64,000 bases of DNA from JAWPMT01 sp965229785 (GCA_965229785.1 CBDDJS010000001.1:1054001-1118000), one strand, 5' to 3'. Shown: positions 42,792-51,557, counted from the first letter of the stretch. The notes: generated by a model from the sequence alone, not told the origin. Translations and numbers: made by a program.

Positions 42792-43202
42792 ATGATGAAC
42801 AGAAAGACTTTTATCAAACAGGCAGGAGCTGCCGCGGCGCTTACTTCCTTAGGGATATCATTGGAAAGTTGTAGTGAGGAGGATATTCAGCCGGACCTTT
42901 CATCTCCTTTGATCGTCGATATGTCTGCGAGTCCATTCGATGAAATTCTTAGTCTGAATTGGGTCCTTCATCCTGATGAAAATGTGCTTATCGTCAACTG
43001 GGAGGGGGAAATTCGGGCGTTCACGAGTGTTTGTACGCATGAACAGTGTGCCAGAGATTGGGTGTTTGGCAGGGGTGTGTTCACCTGTACTTGCCATACG
43101 TCGCAATTTGACTATACAGGAGCTGTTGTATCCGGGCCAGCGATAAAGAATCTTGCTGAATTCCAGGTGACAAGAGATGGAAATATTCTGACCATCTCGT
43201 AA
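42792..43202 (+). CDS. Rieske [2Fe-2S] protein, exported
   Basis: The 136-residue protein has the Rieske cluster motifs CTHEQC and CTCHTSQFDYTG, giving the Cys-x-His...Cys-x-x-His ligand set. The N-terminus (MNRKTFIKQAGAAAALTSLG) looks like a Tat-type or lipoprotein signal, with a Cys in LESC at about residue 27 that could be lipidated. AGAGGA just upstream suits a start at 42792 or at the adjacent ATG 42795. As a small stand-alone Rieske protein it probably carries electrons in the periplasm; its partner oxidoreductase is not in the window. Confidence 0.88.
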   Translation: MMNRKTFIKQAGAAAALTSLGISLESCSEEDIQPDLSSPLIVDMSASPFDEILSLNWVLHPDENVLIVNWEGEIRAFTSVCTHEQCARDWVFGRGVFTCTCHTSQFDYTGAVVSGPAIKNLAEFQVTRDGNILTIS

Positions 43203-43269
43203 AAAACTGAGCTTCATAGCATAACCTGCCCTTGTAATTGCCTATTTTCACGAGAATTTTCTTCGAGCT

Positions 43270-44274
43270 ATGAAAAAATTTTTGTTAGGCATTTTAGTTG
43301 TCCTGGCGTTGAGCACAGGTGGCTATTACTTAGGGCCCAGTGTGTCTTTTGCCGAAGTTAACCCACGCGTCGAACTGATCGATATTCCTCTCGAAGAACT
43401 GGATGCCTATGTGGAATCGAACGAACGACTGGTAGCTGGCATCAAACCCGATAATCATTCACGCATCGTTTGGGCAGATTCTGTTCGCCAGACAGACTAT
43501 GCCATCGTTTATTTACATGGTTTTTCTGCAAGCCCTATGGAGTCCAACCCGGTACACATAGAAATGGCTCAAAAATTCGGATTCAATCTATACCTGCCCA
43601 GACTTTCTCAACATGGACTAGAAGATATTGATGCGTTTAAAGACCTGACGCCTTCGTCGCTAATGGAGAGCGCCAAGGAAGCCCTGGCTATTGGTCAATT
43701 ATTAGGCAAGAAAGTAATCCTTATGTCATGTTCTACCGGAGGAACACTTTCCATCTACCTGGCCGCAAATAATCCGGAACTGGTAGACGCACAGATCTTA
43801 TATTCTCCGAATATTGAAATTGCTGATCCAACGGCCAAGCTGATCACCGGCCCATGGGGTGAACAAATATTAGGTAATGTCGTCGGCGAATATCGGGTAA
43901 GTGAAGAGGGCGTAGGCACGCCGGTTGAAAGGTATTGGAATCTGAGATACCATACACAAGGTTTATTGGCCTTACAAGCTTTATTGGATCAGACCATGAC
44001 CAACGAAACATTCCAGAAAATCAAACAGCCATACCTCATGGGGTATTATTACAAGAATGAAGAAGAGCAGGATCGGGTGGTTTCAGTTAAGGCCATGATG
44101 GCTTTTCAGCAGCTCACACAAACACCTAATGATTTTAAACTTGAAAGTCCATTTTCAGAAGTCGGCAACCACGTCCTTGCTTCAGACCTGCAAAGCAAGG
44201 ACCTCCAATCGGTTAGGAACATCACCGAATATTTCCTTGAAGATATCCTGAAGATCCCGCCTGTTGATGATTAA
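43270..44274 (+). CDS. Alpha/beta hydrolase (carboxylesterase-like), membrane-anchored or exported
   Basis: The 334-residue protein starts with a hydrophobic signal or anchor (FLLGILVVLALSTGGYYLG). The oxyanion motif is YLHGFSASPMESNP, the nucleophile elbow LMSCSTGGTLSIYLA (Ser within Ser-Cys-Ser-Thr-Gly, a variant of Gly-x-Ser-x-Gly). The late SEVGNHVLASDL supplies the His. This pattern is seen in Est30-like carboxylesterases and monoacylglycerol-lipase-like serine hydrolases. Substrate is unknown. It ends with a 4-bp tail-to-tail overlap with pxpC. Confidence 0.82.
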   Translation: MKKFLLGILVVLALSTGGYYLGPSVSFAEVNPRVELIDIPLEELDAYVESNERLVAGIKPDNHSRIVWADSVRQTDYAIVYLHGFSASPMESNPVHIEMAQKFGFNLYLPRLSQHGLEDIDAFKDLTPSSLMESAKEALAIGQLLGKKVILMSCSTGGTLSIYLAANNPELVDAQILYSPNIEIADPTAKLITGPWGEQILGNVVGEYRVSEEGVGTPVERYWNLRYHTQGLLALQALLDQTMTNETFQKIKQPYLMGYYYKNEEEQDRVVSVKAMMAFQQLTQTPNDFKLESPFSEVGNHVLASDLQSKDLQSVRNITEYFLEDILKIPPVDD

Positions 44275-45134
44275 TCAGCTAATTTGAATTGGAGGATGGA
44301 GCCCGGAGGCTTTTGTGCCAGGACGGGAATATCTTCCTGTATAACTGCGCAAATTCTTGGATAACCGCCAATAGAAGAACTATCATTCATTAAAATAATA
44401 GGCTCACCACTAGGAGGCAGCTGCATAACACCAATATCAGTAGGGCTGGAGATCATTTCAGGGAGCCTGCTTTTCAGAGATTCACCTTTCAAGCGAATGC
44501 CAGTACGGTTGCTTTCAGATGAAATAACCCATTCCCGATCAAACAATTTTTCTTTATCTGTGGCATCAAGACCTTCATACTCCATGGATGGGAGTACCCT
44601 AATGAAAGGAGGGTTGTGTATGCCTCTTTCCACCTTATTCAATCGAATTTTGTGTTCAGGTGGAACGAATAATAATTGATTCCCTGATTGAATGGGTCGC
44701 CCTTTGAATCCACCCCATAGGTTGCCGATGTGTGTGGAAGTACTTGAAAAAAGTCGCTCTGCCAGTAACTCACCAGCGAACGCGAGATAGGCCCTTACAC
44801 CACGCTGCAGCCTGCCAAAAGCAAGAATATCTCCACTTGCAAAAAAGAAGGTTTCATTGTTGAAAATCGGTGTTCCGTTCAATGTGGGTGACATCTCAGC
44901 GCCTGTAATGGCCAGCGCCCCGTATGTTCTGAATTTTAATTGAGGTCCCGTTTGGGTAATTTCTAACAAGGGATGATTTACTGGATTGCCTACTAATTCA
45001 TTGGCGATCATCGCACTGGGCTGATCCAATGCACCTGAGATGGGAACACCAAACTTTCTGAAGCCCGGTCTGCCCAGGTCCTGAATAGTGGTGAGTAGTC
45101 CTCCCGAATTTATATCACAGAGTATTTCACTCAT
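44271..45134 (-). CDS. pxpC: 5-oxoprolinase subunit C (biotin-dependent-carboxyltransferase-like, KipA)
   Basis: The 287-residue protein begins SGGLLTTIQDLGRPGFRKFGVPISGALDQPSAMIANELVGN, the hallmark of the PxpC/KipA/AHS2 family, and contains GPQLKFRTYGALAITGAEM. With PxpA and PxpB it forms the prokaryotic ATP-dependent 5-oxoprolinase that opens 5-oxoproline (pyroglutamate) to glutamate. The gene starts inside the pxpB stop (4-bp overlap) and is last in the operon pxpA-pxpB-pxpC. Confidence 0.93.
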   Translation of the reverse strand: MSEILCDINSGGLLTTIQDLGRPGFRKFGVPISGALDQPSAMIANELVGNPVNHPLLEITQTGPQLKFRTYGALAITGAEMSPTLNGTPIFNNETFFFASGDILAFGRLQRGVRAYLAFAGELLAERLFSSTSTHIGNLWGGFKGRPIQSGNQLLFVPPEHKIRLNKVERGIHNPPFIRVLPSMEYEGLDATDKEKLFDREWVISSESNRTGIRLKGESLKSRLPEMISSPTDIGVMQLPPSGEPIILMNDSSSIGGYPRICAVIQEDIPVLAQKPPGSILQFKLAD

Positions 45135-45766
45135 TCAGCAATAAATTCTACCCGATCTCCGGATTTCAATATGAAATGATCAGGTCTGGTGAATAAATCC
45201 AATGGGGTATGACCAATGACATACCAGCCGCCTGGACTATCTGAGGGGTATATGCCTGTCTGAGCGCCTCCAATAGCTACTGATCCTTTGGGAACATGCA
45301 GGCTTGGTGATGCTTTACGCGGATGATGCAGTTTTTCCGGAAGTCCAATGAGAAAAGGAAACCCTGGTTGAAAACCAAGCATAGCAACGTGATAAGTCGC
45401 CGCACAATGCATTTCTGCTATGGCTTTCGTAGAAAGATTTAACGACTTTGAAAGCGCCAGTATGTCGGGTGTATCCTGATGGTAGTGTATAGGAATCTGA
45501 ACAAGGTTATCAGAAGTCTTATCAATTGTTTCCATTGGCATCAGTGGGAGGTGAAGTAGTTTTTCTTTTACTTCAAGGAAGGTGATTTTCCGAGGGTCAA
45601 AGGCTAGCGCGATGCTGTGATAACTACTCCAGATTTCCTCCAAACCATCAAAAGGATCCAACTCGATGGATCGCTTGTAAGCCTGGACTTTGTTAAGGGT
45701 TGTTTCACTGATTTCAGGAAAGAATTCTGCTATAGCGACACGTTCATTAAGTCTTTTGATGTTCAT
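45131..45766 (-). CDS. pxpB: 5-oxoprolinase subunit B (KipI-like)
   Basis: The 211-residue protein shows the AHS1/KipI signature: FQPGFPFLIGLPEKLHHPRK, VPKGSVAIGGAQTGIYP and SPGGWYVIGHTPLDLF. It is the second subunit of 5-oxoprolinase; the B. subtilis homologue KipI also inhibits the kinase KinA when separate from this role. The 4-bp overlaps with pxpA upstream and pxpC downstream indicate a fully coupled operon, which supports the oxoprolinase role. Confidence 0.93.
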   Translation of the reverse strand: MNIKRLNERVAIAEFFPEISETTLNKVQAYKRSIELDPFDGLEEIWSSYHSIALAFDPRKITFLEVKEKLLHLPLMPMETIDKTSDNLVQIPIHYHQDTPDILALSKSLNLSTKAIAEMHCAATYHVAMLGFQPGFPFLIGLPEKLHHPRKASPSLHVPKGSVAIGGAQTGIYPSDSPGGWYVIGHTPLDLFTRPDHFILKSGDRVEFIAE

Positions 45767-46512
45767 TGGACGCTCTTAAGTTGAATGCCCATTTCCTTGC
45801 TTAATTGATGCAGGTATTGTGCGATCTCCAGCGCTCCCGGATTATCACCATGGATACATATGGTATCGATCTCCACTGGTAATTGCTGACCTCCCCGCGT
45901 CATTGCCATTCCTTCCATGAGCGACCGAAGGTGAGGGCCAAAAGCTGCTTCTGTTTTTAGAAGACTGCCATCAATGCTTCTCGGTGTGAGCCTGAGGTCT
46001 TCTTCATAAGATCGGTCAGCGAATAGTTCGAAACGGATGTTAGCTCCGTCTTTCCTGACAATGGGCAGAAAAGGAACATAAACTGGTAAATCAGGATCGA
46101 TATCATGGATCGTTTTCAAAACGGTTTCCAACAACGTCAGATCGTCCATCATGTGGTTGTTCAGTGCCCCGTGGGGTTTGACGTGATGCAGCTTTCCGCC
46201 TTGAGCTTCCACCATACCTTTCAAAGCAAAAACTTGATATTCTATGAGCCTGCTAAGTTCATCATGTGGAACAAACATGCGTCGACGACCGAAACCTTGT
46301 AGATCAGGATAGGAGGGATGTGCCCCAATGGCGACATTGTTTTCCAGCGCGAAAGCAATGGTTTGATGCATCGTTACAGGGTCTCCGCCGTGATATCCAC
46401 AGGCGATGTTGCAACTGGTCAGATAAGGCATCAACAGTTCATCCTGCCCGATTTTAAAGTTTCCGAAGCTTTCTCCAACGTCAGCGTTGATGTCGAGGGT
46501 CGCTATTGTCAT
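45763..46512 (-). CDS. pxpA: 5-oxoprolinase subunit A (LamB/YcsF family)
   Basis: The 249-residue LamB/YcsF protein has the N-terminal LDINADVGESFGNFKIG, SCNIACGYHGGDPVTM, GAHPSYPDLQGFGRR and the HVKPHGALNNHM motif, all canonical. It is the TIM-barrel-like subunit of 5-oxoprolinase. ATG 46512 begins the conserved core; an in-frame extension of 31 codons upstream shows no conservation. It is the first gene of pxpABC; no 5-oxoproline transporter gene is next to it. The divergent sigma-factor gene lies about 107 bp away. Confidence 0.93.
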   Translation of the reverse strand: MTIATLDINADVGESFGNFKIGQDELLMPYLTSCNIACGYHGGDPVTMHQTIAFALENNVAIGAHPSYPDLQGFGRRRMFVPHDELSRLIEYQVFALKGMVEAQGGKLHHVKPHGALNNHMMDDLTLLETVLKTIHDIDPDLPVYVPFLPIVRKDGANIRFELFADRSYEEDLRLTPRSIDGSLLKTEAAFGPHLRSLMEGMAMTRGGQQLPVEIDTICIHGDNPGALEIAQYLHQLSKEMGIQLKSVQ

Positions 46513-46619
46513 AGTGCACTTGGTTAATTGGGCGTTAAATGTCGTGTATTTCGAACAAAACCTAAAGGGTGTCTTCGTGGTTCCCTTTGAAAACCTACAA
46601 TACAAATTATATTTGCCAG

Positions 46620-47237
46620 GTGAGTGAAGCTCAAGTCATAGCGCAATACCAACCTACTCTATATGCGATCGCCTATAGGATGTTAGGTTCCATAGCAGAT
46701 GCCGAAGACCTTGTGCACGATACGTTTTTGAAATGGCTCACGATAGATACGTCCAAGATCAGGAATACAAAAGCCTTTTTAGTTCGCATGTTGACGAACA
46801 ATTGCTTGAATTTTCTACAGGGATCCGGAAAACGATTGACTGAAAACGGCTTGGAGGAATTGGACGTTGAAGTAGAAACCATATTGGATGATCATGAGCT
46901 TCTAAGCCATGAAAAAGAGGGGCAATTAGCTACGGCATGGCGTGTGATGGCCAGAAAGTTGGAACCTGCAGAGAAAGCCATTTATGTGTTGCGGGAACTC
47001 TTCAATTTAGAATACGAGGACCTACAGGACATAGTTGGTAAGAGCAAAGACAACTGCCGACAGATCTTCCGGAGAGCAAAGACCAAGCTCAATCACACGG
47101 AAATGCCGAAACTCAACCTTGACCTCTCCCTTTCTGTGAAGCTGCCAAAACCCTTCGTAGAAGCCTGTCATTTAGGCCAGTTATCGGATCTGATCAGTGA
47201 GTTAAAAACCGACTTACTGATAAAAAAGAAAAAATAA
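46620..47237 (+). CDS. RNA polymerase sigma factor, ECF type (SigJ-like core)
   Basis: About 205 residues from GTG 46620. Region 2 is at about 8-75 (LYAIAYRMLGSIADAEDLVHDTFLKWL) and region 4 at about 115-165 (LEPAEKAIYVLRELFNLEYEDLQDIVGKSKDNCRQIFRRAKTKL). The AYRMLGS...AEDLVHDTF form resembles ECF41/SigJ-type factors, which normally carry a C-terminal SnoaL-like domain; here the chain ends about 40 residues after region 4 without it. No anti-sigma gene is adjacent. An in-frame GTG at 46569 would add 17 unconserved residues. It is divergent from the pxp operon, which it might control, but no direct evidence is visible. Confidence 0.82.
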   Translation: MSEAQVIAQYQPTLYAIAYRMLGSIADAEDLVHDTFLKWLTIDTSKIRNTKAFLVRMLTNNCLNFLQGSGKRLTENGLEELDVEVETILDDHELLSHEKEGQLATAWRVMARKLEPAEKAIYVLRELFNLEYEDLQDIVGKSKDNCRQIFRRAKTKLNHTEMPKLNLDLSLSVKLPKPFVEACHLGQLSDLISELKTDLLIKKKK

Positions 47238-47347
47238 TTTCGTAAATCTGTCACAAATCGAATAGTCGATTGTCATGCACATAAGAACGTTGATAGACGT
47301 TTTTGTATATTTTGAATTAGATAATAGAAAAAAAGTAACCCGACCGA

Positions 47348-48118
47348 ATGGAAGTTATTCTTACCTTTTTCATTGCACATTGGTATTTGAGTTTGTTCTT
47401 TCAGACTTTTTTCCTTCATCGATATGCCTCTCACGGAGCATTTACGATGAGTCCGTTTATGGAGAAAGTCTTTTTTGTGTTGACCTGGATTTTTCAGGGA
47501 TCTAATTACCTCAGTGCCTATGGTTATGGCATCATGCACCGAATGCACCATGCCTACGCTGATACTCCTCAGGATCCACACTCGCCGAAATATGACGAGA
47601 GCATCTGGAAAATGATGTGGAAAACCAAAACGACCTATTCCGCAATCGCCAATAAGAAAGTAGAAGTTGACAAACGATTTAGTGAAGGAGTTCCGGAATG
47701 GACCCCATTCGATAAGTTTGCCCGATCCTGGGTTTCTCGTGTATTCTGGGGAGCAATCTATGTGGGCATTTATTACTTCTTCGTGGACCAGTGGTGGCTT
47801 TGGCTGTTATTGCCTATGCAGTTTGCATTAAGCCCGATCCATGGTGCGATCATCAACTGGTTTGCTCATAAGTATGGCTACAGAAATTTTGAAGTAGGAG
47901 ATACGTCAAGAAACTTCTTGCCGGTAGACTTTTTAATGATGGGAGAGAGCTATCACAACAATCACCACAAGCATGGATCACGTCCGAATTTTGGTGGTAT
48001 CCGTTGGCATGAAATCGACCCTACTTACTATATCATCTTGTTATTGGACAAAATAGGTGTGATTAAGTTGAAAAGTAAAACAACACCTACCGAAGAACCA
48101 GTAAAACAAGCCGCCTGA
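47348..48118 (+). CDS. Acyl-CoA/fatty acid desaturase
   Basis: The 256-residue membrane enzyme has the three histidine boxes of the membrane di-iron desaturases: HRYASH (24-29), HRMHHAY (about 61) and HNNHHKHG (about 204). Four hydrophobic stretches surround them. The family introduces a double bond (usually delta-9) into acyl chains for membrane fluidity. The length is short, as in bacterial stearoyl-CoA-type desaturases lacking a cytochrome b5 domain. It ends before a strong terminator, so it is probably transcribed alone. Confidence 0.92.
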   Translation: MEVILTFFIAHWYLSLFFQTFFLHRYASHGAFTMSPFMEKVFFVLTWIFQGSNYLSAYGYGIMHRMHHAYADTPQDPHSPKYDESIWKMMWKTKTTYSAIANKKVEVDKRFSEGVPEWTPFDKFARSWVSRVFWGAIYVGIYYFFVDQWWLWLLLPMQFALSPIHGAIINWFAHKYGYRNFEVGDTSRNFLPVDFLMMGESYHNNHHKHGSRPNFGGIRWHEIDPTYYIILLLDKIGVIKLKSKTTPTEEPVKQAA

Positions 48119-48150
48119 TTGAAGGCATGACTTAAAGAATGAAGCAAAAG

Positions 48151-48170
48151 AGTCCTATGCATTTAGGACT
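48151..48170. other. Hairpin downstream of the desaturase gene
   Basis: AGTCCTA-TGCATT-TAGGACT is a perfect 7-bp stem with a 6-nt loop, followed by GATTGCAAAAAAA. It precedes the T-run terminator at 48191 and may help end transcription or stabilise the 3' end. Confidence 0.5.
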
Positions 48171-48190
48171 GATTGCAAAAAAATACAAGG

Positions 48191-48216
48191 GCACTCACAA
48201 AGATGAGTGCTTTTTT
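48191..48216 (+). terminator. Intrinsic terminator of the desaturase gene
   Basis: GCACTCA (48191-48197) pairs with TGAGTGC (48204-48210) around a 6-nt loop and is followed directly by six T residues: a textbook Rho-independent terminator in the rightward direction. Confidence 0.88.
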
Positions 48217-48404
48217 ATGTCCTTCTCCGGGGTTTTTAACCTGGGACTCTTTCGGTTTTGCAGACTGGATCGCGATCAAAGCCATGGTTTTGCGATGAGT
48301 TCACAAGTCAGACCCCAAGACTTGAAGGTAAGCGAAAACCTTTATCGGTTGGTTTTTCACCCTATGATATATTTCTCATCTTTGTACGCCAAAAAATTAA
48401 CCCG

Positions 48405-48881
48405 TTGAAACCACCCAAATACCGCGTACTAACCTCGGAAGAATTACAAGCCCTTGAAAAGGAGTTTATAGACTTTTTAGTGGTCAATGGGATCACCGCT
48501 CCTGATTGGGAGGAAATGAAAGAAAAGCAAAAGGCGGAAGCAGAACAAATGTTGGTGCTTTTTAGTGATGTGGTTTTTGAAGGGATCATGCGCAAGACGC
48601 AGTTTCTGGAATACTGGGAACCTTCAGGGATCAAGACTTTTCATTGCCTCCAAAATGAAATGGTATTGGTAGGTGTAGAGGCCAAGGCCGGGGCCACTTT
48701 TGATTTCATGAAAACGCCACTTCAGGAAATATTCAAAAACAACTCCGCACTATCTGTATATGAATCTCGTAAGCCTTACGCGAAAACCCGTGAACTGGAG
48801 ATTTTTGAAATGATGCAGCAAGGCTGTCAACGAACAGAAGGAGAACTTTACAAAAAGTTTTGCCTGTTACTAGTGGATTAA
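48405..48881 (+). CDS. DUF6495 family protein
   Basis: The 158-residue protein begins at TTG 48405 (LKPPKYRVLTSEELQALEKEFIDFLVVNGI), because the conserved family start (KYR.LT.EEL..LE.EF..FL) lies there and the frame upstream is unrelated. The body contains LFSDVVFEGIMRKTQFLEYWEP and ends in MMQQGCQRTEGELYKKFCLLL. DUF6495 is found in Bacteroidota and has no known function. The protein is soluble and probably cytoplasmic. It lies alone after the desaturase terminator. Confidence 0.8.
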   Translation: MKPPKYRVLTSEELQALEKEFIDFLVVNGITAPDWEEMKEKQKAEAEQMLVLFSDVVFEGIMRKTQFLEYWEPSGIKTFHCLQNEMVLVGVEAKAGATFDFMKTPLQEIFKNNSALSVYESRKPYAKTRELEIFEMMQQGCQRTEGELYKKFCLLLVD

Positions 48882-49083
48882 TTTATGCGCTATAACGAAA
48901 ATTACCTGTATTCGTAAAGCAATTTTAAGCAAATAACGCCTGGTTATGCGTTCGGCTAAATGACGGTTAAACCTTCAAATACTACCGAAAATCGACATTT
49001 TGGTAGGAATGTGAAGTGTTTTGGCAGGATTGTGAATGGGCTAATAATGAACTTGGCACCAATGAAATTCCTGACTAGCCATT

Positions 49084-49239
49084 ATGTTAAACTTTTTAAG
49101 ATCAAACAAAGAGAAGATGCAGATCAAGTTTGATAAAACTTGGGACTCCTTCGTAGTAATCAAAGACAAGAGTAATATTCTATACACGGGCTCGAAAGAG
49201 CAGTGTGAAAATTACCTTAAAAATCATAGCGCTGCCTAA
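49084..49239 (+). CDS. Small conserved-looking protein (51 aa)
   Basis: A short frame from ATG 49084 encodes MLNFLRSNKEKMQIKFDKTW... with the middle SFVVIKDKSNILYTGSKEQCENYLKNH. This reads as one beta hairpin followed by a helix: a strand 'W.SFVV.D', a strand 'ILYTGS' and a helix 'KEQCENYLK'. That compact pattern with well-placed hydrophobics is typical of a real small protein domain (DUF2188-like in appearance). No clear Shine-Dalgarno sequence is present. An internal ATG at codon 12 may be the true start. Function unknown. Confidence 0.55.
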   Translation: MLNFLRSNKEKMQIKFDKTWDSFVVIKDKSNILYTGSKEQCENYLKNHSAA

Positions 49240-49326
49240 AACACTCTAAGAGGAGGGCTTAATTGTTCTCCTCTAAATTTCCAGCAAATCTTTTCCTCCA
49301 GCTGTAAGATTGCTCTCAAGCAATGC

Positions 49327-49887
49327 TTAGTAGGTGAAGGTGAGAGAGGCCTGTGTCTTTTCCCAAGCAAAGGTCATTTCTACGGTTCTCTCTCCACTTT
49401 GCTGAAGTGCAATGCCGAATTGTTCTACGTCAGCCGTAAGGTCTGAAACCTCTGCCCGTGCTCTTAACACATCATACTCTTCCTTGAAGGGATCTCCTGA
49501 AAAACTTGCACCCCAGTAACTGGTACGTGAATTGAAAACAATTATCCAGTGGTCTTTTTCAGGGATCGAGTATATCGAATAAGTGCCCGCGGGTAATAGT
49601 TGTTCTCCAATAATCAGGTCCCCCGTCAATTCAATTTCCGTCGCTTCATTGGCTCCGGTTCGCCATTTTTCACCGTAAGGAACGATGACATCTTCTGACG
49701 AATGTCCAAATACCCTTCGATCTTTCATATAGGGTCGACAATAGCGTACGGTAAGGTCAATGTTGTCAGATTTGAAACTGGCAACTTCTTCGGGACTATG
49801 ACTTTTGGTTGTGAGTGACAAATACACCACATATATGCCAAATGCGAGAATCACGACACCAAAACCGATCAGTATTTTTCTTAGCAT
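49327..49887 (-). CDS. DUF2911 family protein, membrane-anchored
   Basis: The 186-residue protein has one N-terminal membrane helix (ILIGFGVVILAFGIYVVYLSL) and then the DUF2911 core: VRYCRPYMKDRRVFGH, VPYGEKWRTGANEATEIEL and LPAGTYSIYSIPEKDHWIIVFN, ending in MTFAWEKTQASLTF. DUF2911 proteins are usually secreted beta-sandwich proteins of unknown function in Bacteroidota. This one seems to stay anchored, because no cleavage site follows the helix. Confidence 0.88.
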   Translation of the reverse strand: MLRKILIGFGVVILAFGIYVVYLSLTTKSHSPEEVASFKSDNIDLTVRYCRPYMKDRRVFGHSSEDVIVPYGEKWRTGANEATEIELTGDLIIGEQLLPAGTYSIYSIPEKDHWIIVFNSRTSYWGASFSGDPFKEEYDVLRARAEVSDLTADVEQFGIALQQSGERTVEMTFAWEKTQASLTFTY

Positions 49888-50184
49888 CTATAAATGGCTA
49901 CCCTCAACAAGTGGCCATAGAAAGGGCTACACGTACGAGGTATTTCCAAAAGGTTGAATACTGCAATTTAATTGAAGAACGCCTATTGTGCTTTACGCCA
50001 CCCGGTGATTTTGTACTTATTTGAAGGATTGTCGTCGAAAAGCAGAGACTTTTCTTCTCGCTTGATGTTTTCGAATGCTGCTTTTGTCAATTCCAGTTCA
50101 ATCATTGAAAATACCGGTTCACAGTTTGTTGTGTGTAATTGTGATTTTAACTATTTAATTTCTAGATACCAACTTCCGTAAAGT

Positions 50185-50823
50185 GTGAAAAAGATCAGAG
50201 CAGTTTTAGCGGGATGCATATTTTTAGCTTGTATGGCTGTCGTTTCCTGGTTGTTTTGGCATCAGGAAATGCGGTATGTGCTGCCCACACCTTTACCAAC
50301 AGATTATCAGATTGTTCGAACAAACACAAGGATCACTCTGGGTGATACGCTTAGTGAACGGCTTTTACGGCCAGCATTTTATCATTTCTTTCACACGGAT
50401 TGTCCTTGTTCCAGATTTAACCTGGACCATTTCAATGACCTGAAAAACAAATATTCACAACATATCGACTTTTATGTGGTCGTGGAAGAAGGTAGTGACC
50501 TTTCTGAGGCGAGTAAATATTTCCGCGGAAAGATCAATTTAATAGAAGATAAGGACCGGACCTACGCCAATAAGTGCGGGGTTTACAGTACACCTCAGGC
50601 TGTGATCATTGATGTCAATCGAAGACTTTATTACAGAGGGAATTACAACAAGGCGAGGTACTGTATAGACCCAACCAGCAACTATGCGCAAATGGCGGTT
50701 GATTCATTGCTGTGGGGCCGGCCGGCACCAGTGTTTGGTCCACTGGCAACAGTAGCCTATGGATGTGGTATTGAAAGTGATTCCCCGGATATTTTAACGC
50801 AATTAAGCAAATGGAAAAACTGA
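50185..50823 (+). CDS. Thioredoxin-fold protein (DUF6436-like), membrane-anchored
   Basis: The 212-residue protein starts at GTG 50185 with an anchor helix (IFLACMAVVSWLFW). The periplasmic part has the thioredoxin-like motif FHTDCPCSRFNLDHF (Cys-Pro-Cys) and a later cis-Pro region GVYSTPQAVIIDVN. Cys-Pro-Cys in place of Cys-x-x-Cys and the HTDCPCSRFN string match DUF6436 rather than a standard thioredoxin. A C-terminal YGCGIESD adds further cysteines. It may be a thiol-redox protein of the cell envelope. It overlaps the next gene by 13 bp, so the pair is coupled. Confidence 0.78.
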   Translation: MKKIRAVLAGCIFLACMAVVSWLFWHQEMRYVLPTPLPTDYQIVRTNTRITLGDTLSERLLRPAFYHFFHTDCPCSRFNLDHFNDLKNKYSQHIDFYVVVEEGSDLSEASKYFRGKINLIEDKDRTYANKCGVYSTPQAVIIDVNRRLYYRGNYNKARYCIDPTSNYAQMAVDSLLWGRPAPVFGPLATVAYGCGIESDSPDILTQLSKWKN

Positions 50824-51557
50824 CTAAATCTCAAGAAAAAGCGATCCTTAAAGACAAATTGTCTGAGGCTGACGATCTCATCTTTAAGTTCTTACTGGCC
50901 TATGCGGTGACCGGTTTGATTTTGGCCTTCTTTTATGATACTTGGTTAATGGCGATTGTCGTGGGGTTGGTAAACGTAGCGGGTTTCGCAGGTATGAAAA
51001 AGGTAGCACCTGATACGGATTTTCACCGATATTTCGCCAGTCTGGCCTTTGGTATTTTCATGGCACAATTCATTTATCAGATGCATGGACTGTTTGAGAT
51101 GCATTTCTTCGCTTTCATTGGGTCAGCCATTATGATTGCCTATCAGCAGTGGCGCATGCAGATCCCTATTACAGTTTTTGTGGTTGTTCACCACGGATTG
51201 TTGGCCTGGTTGCAATACTCGGGAGTCAGTGACGTGTATTTTACGCAATTGAGTTATATGAGCCTTCAGACGTTCATCATCCATGTGATATTGGCTGCTG
51301 TAGTATTCAGCATTAGTGGGCTTTGGGCTTATCGGTTCAAGAATTTCGCAGTGAGTGACGCGCTGAAATCCAAACAGTTGGAGAAAGCCAATAAAGAATT
51401 ATCGAAATACAATCGATCACTTGAGGATACCAAAAATCAGTTGGCTAAGGCTAATTCAGGTCTTGAAGAAGAGAAACAAAAATTGGTTGATCTGACGCAG
51501 AAACAAGCGGAAATTAACAGGAAACTGGTATCGATCGGGGAAAAGAATAAAGTGTAG
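50811..51557 (+). CDS. Six-helix membrane sensor-like protein with C-terminal coiled coil
   Basis: The 248-residue protein has about six membrane helices (residues about 25-185) containing MHGLFEMHFFAFIGSAIMIAYQQWRM and VFVVVHHGLLAWLQYSG. These His-rich helices match the N-terminal membrane domain of a class of methyl-accepting chemotaxis proteins and other signalling proteins (pattern G..E.HF..F...A.....Y.DW and HH....LQ). Residues about 190-245 are a coiled coil (SKQLEKANKELSKYNRSLEDTKNQLAKANSGLEEEKQKL). No kinase, cyclase or MCP output domain follows, so it is an orphan input module that may signal through a partner. It overlaps the thioredoxin-fold gene by 13 bp. Confidence 0.75.
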   Translation: MEKLTKSQEKAILKDKLSEADDLIFKFLLAYAVTGLILAFFYDTWLMAIVVGLVNVAGFAGMKKVAPDTDFHRYFASLAFGIFMAQFIYQMHGLFEMHFFAFIGSAIMIAYQQWRMQIPITVFVVVHHGLLAWLQYSGVSDVYFTQLSYMSLQTFIIHVILAAVVFSISGLWAYRFKNFAVSDALKSKQLEKANKELSKYNRSLEDTKNQLAKANSGLEEEKQKLVDLTQKQAEINRKLVSIGEKNKV

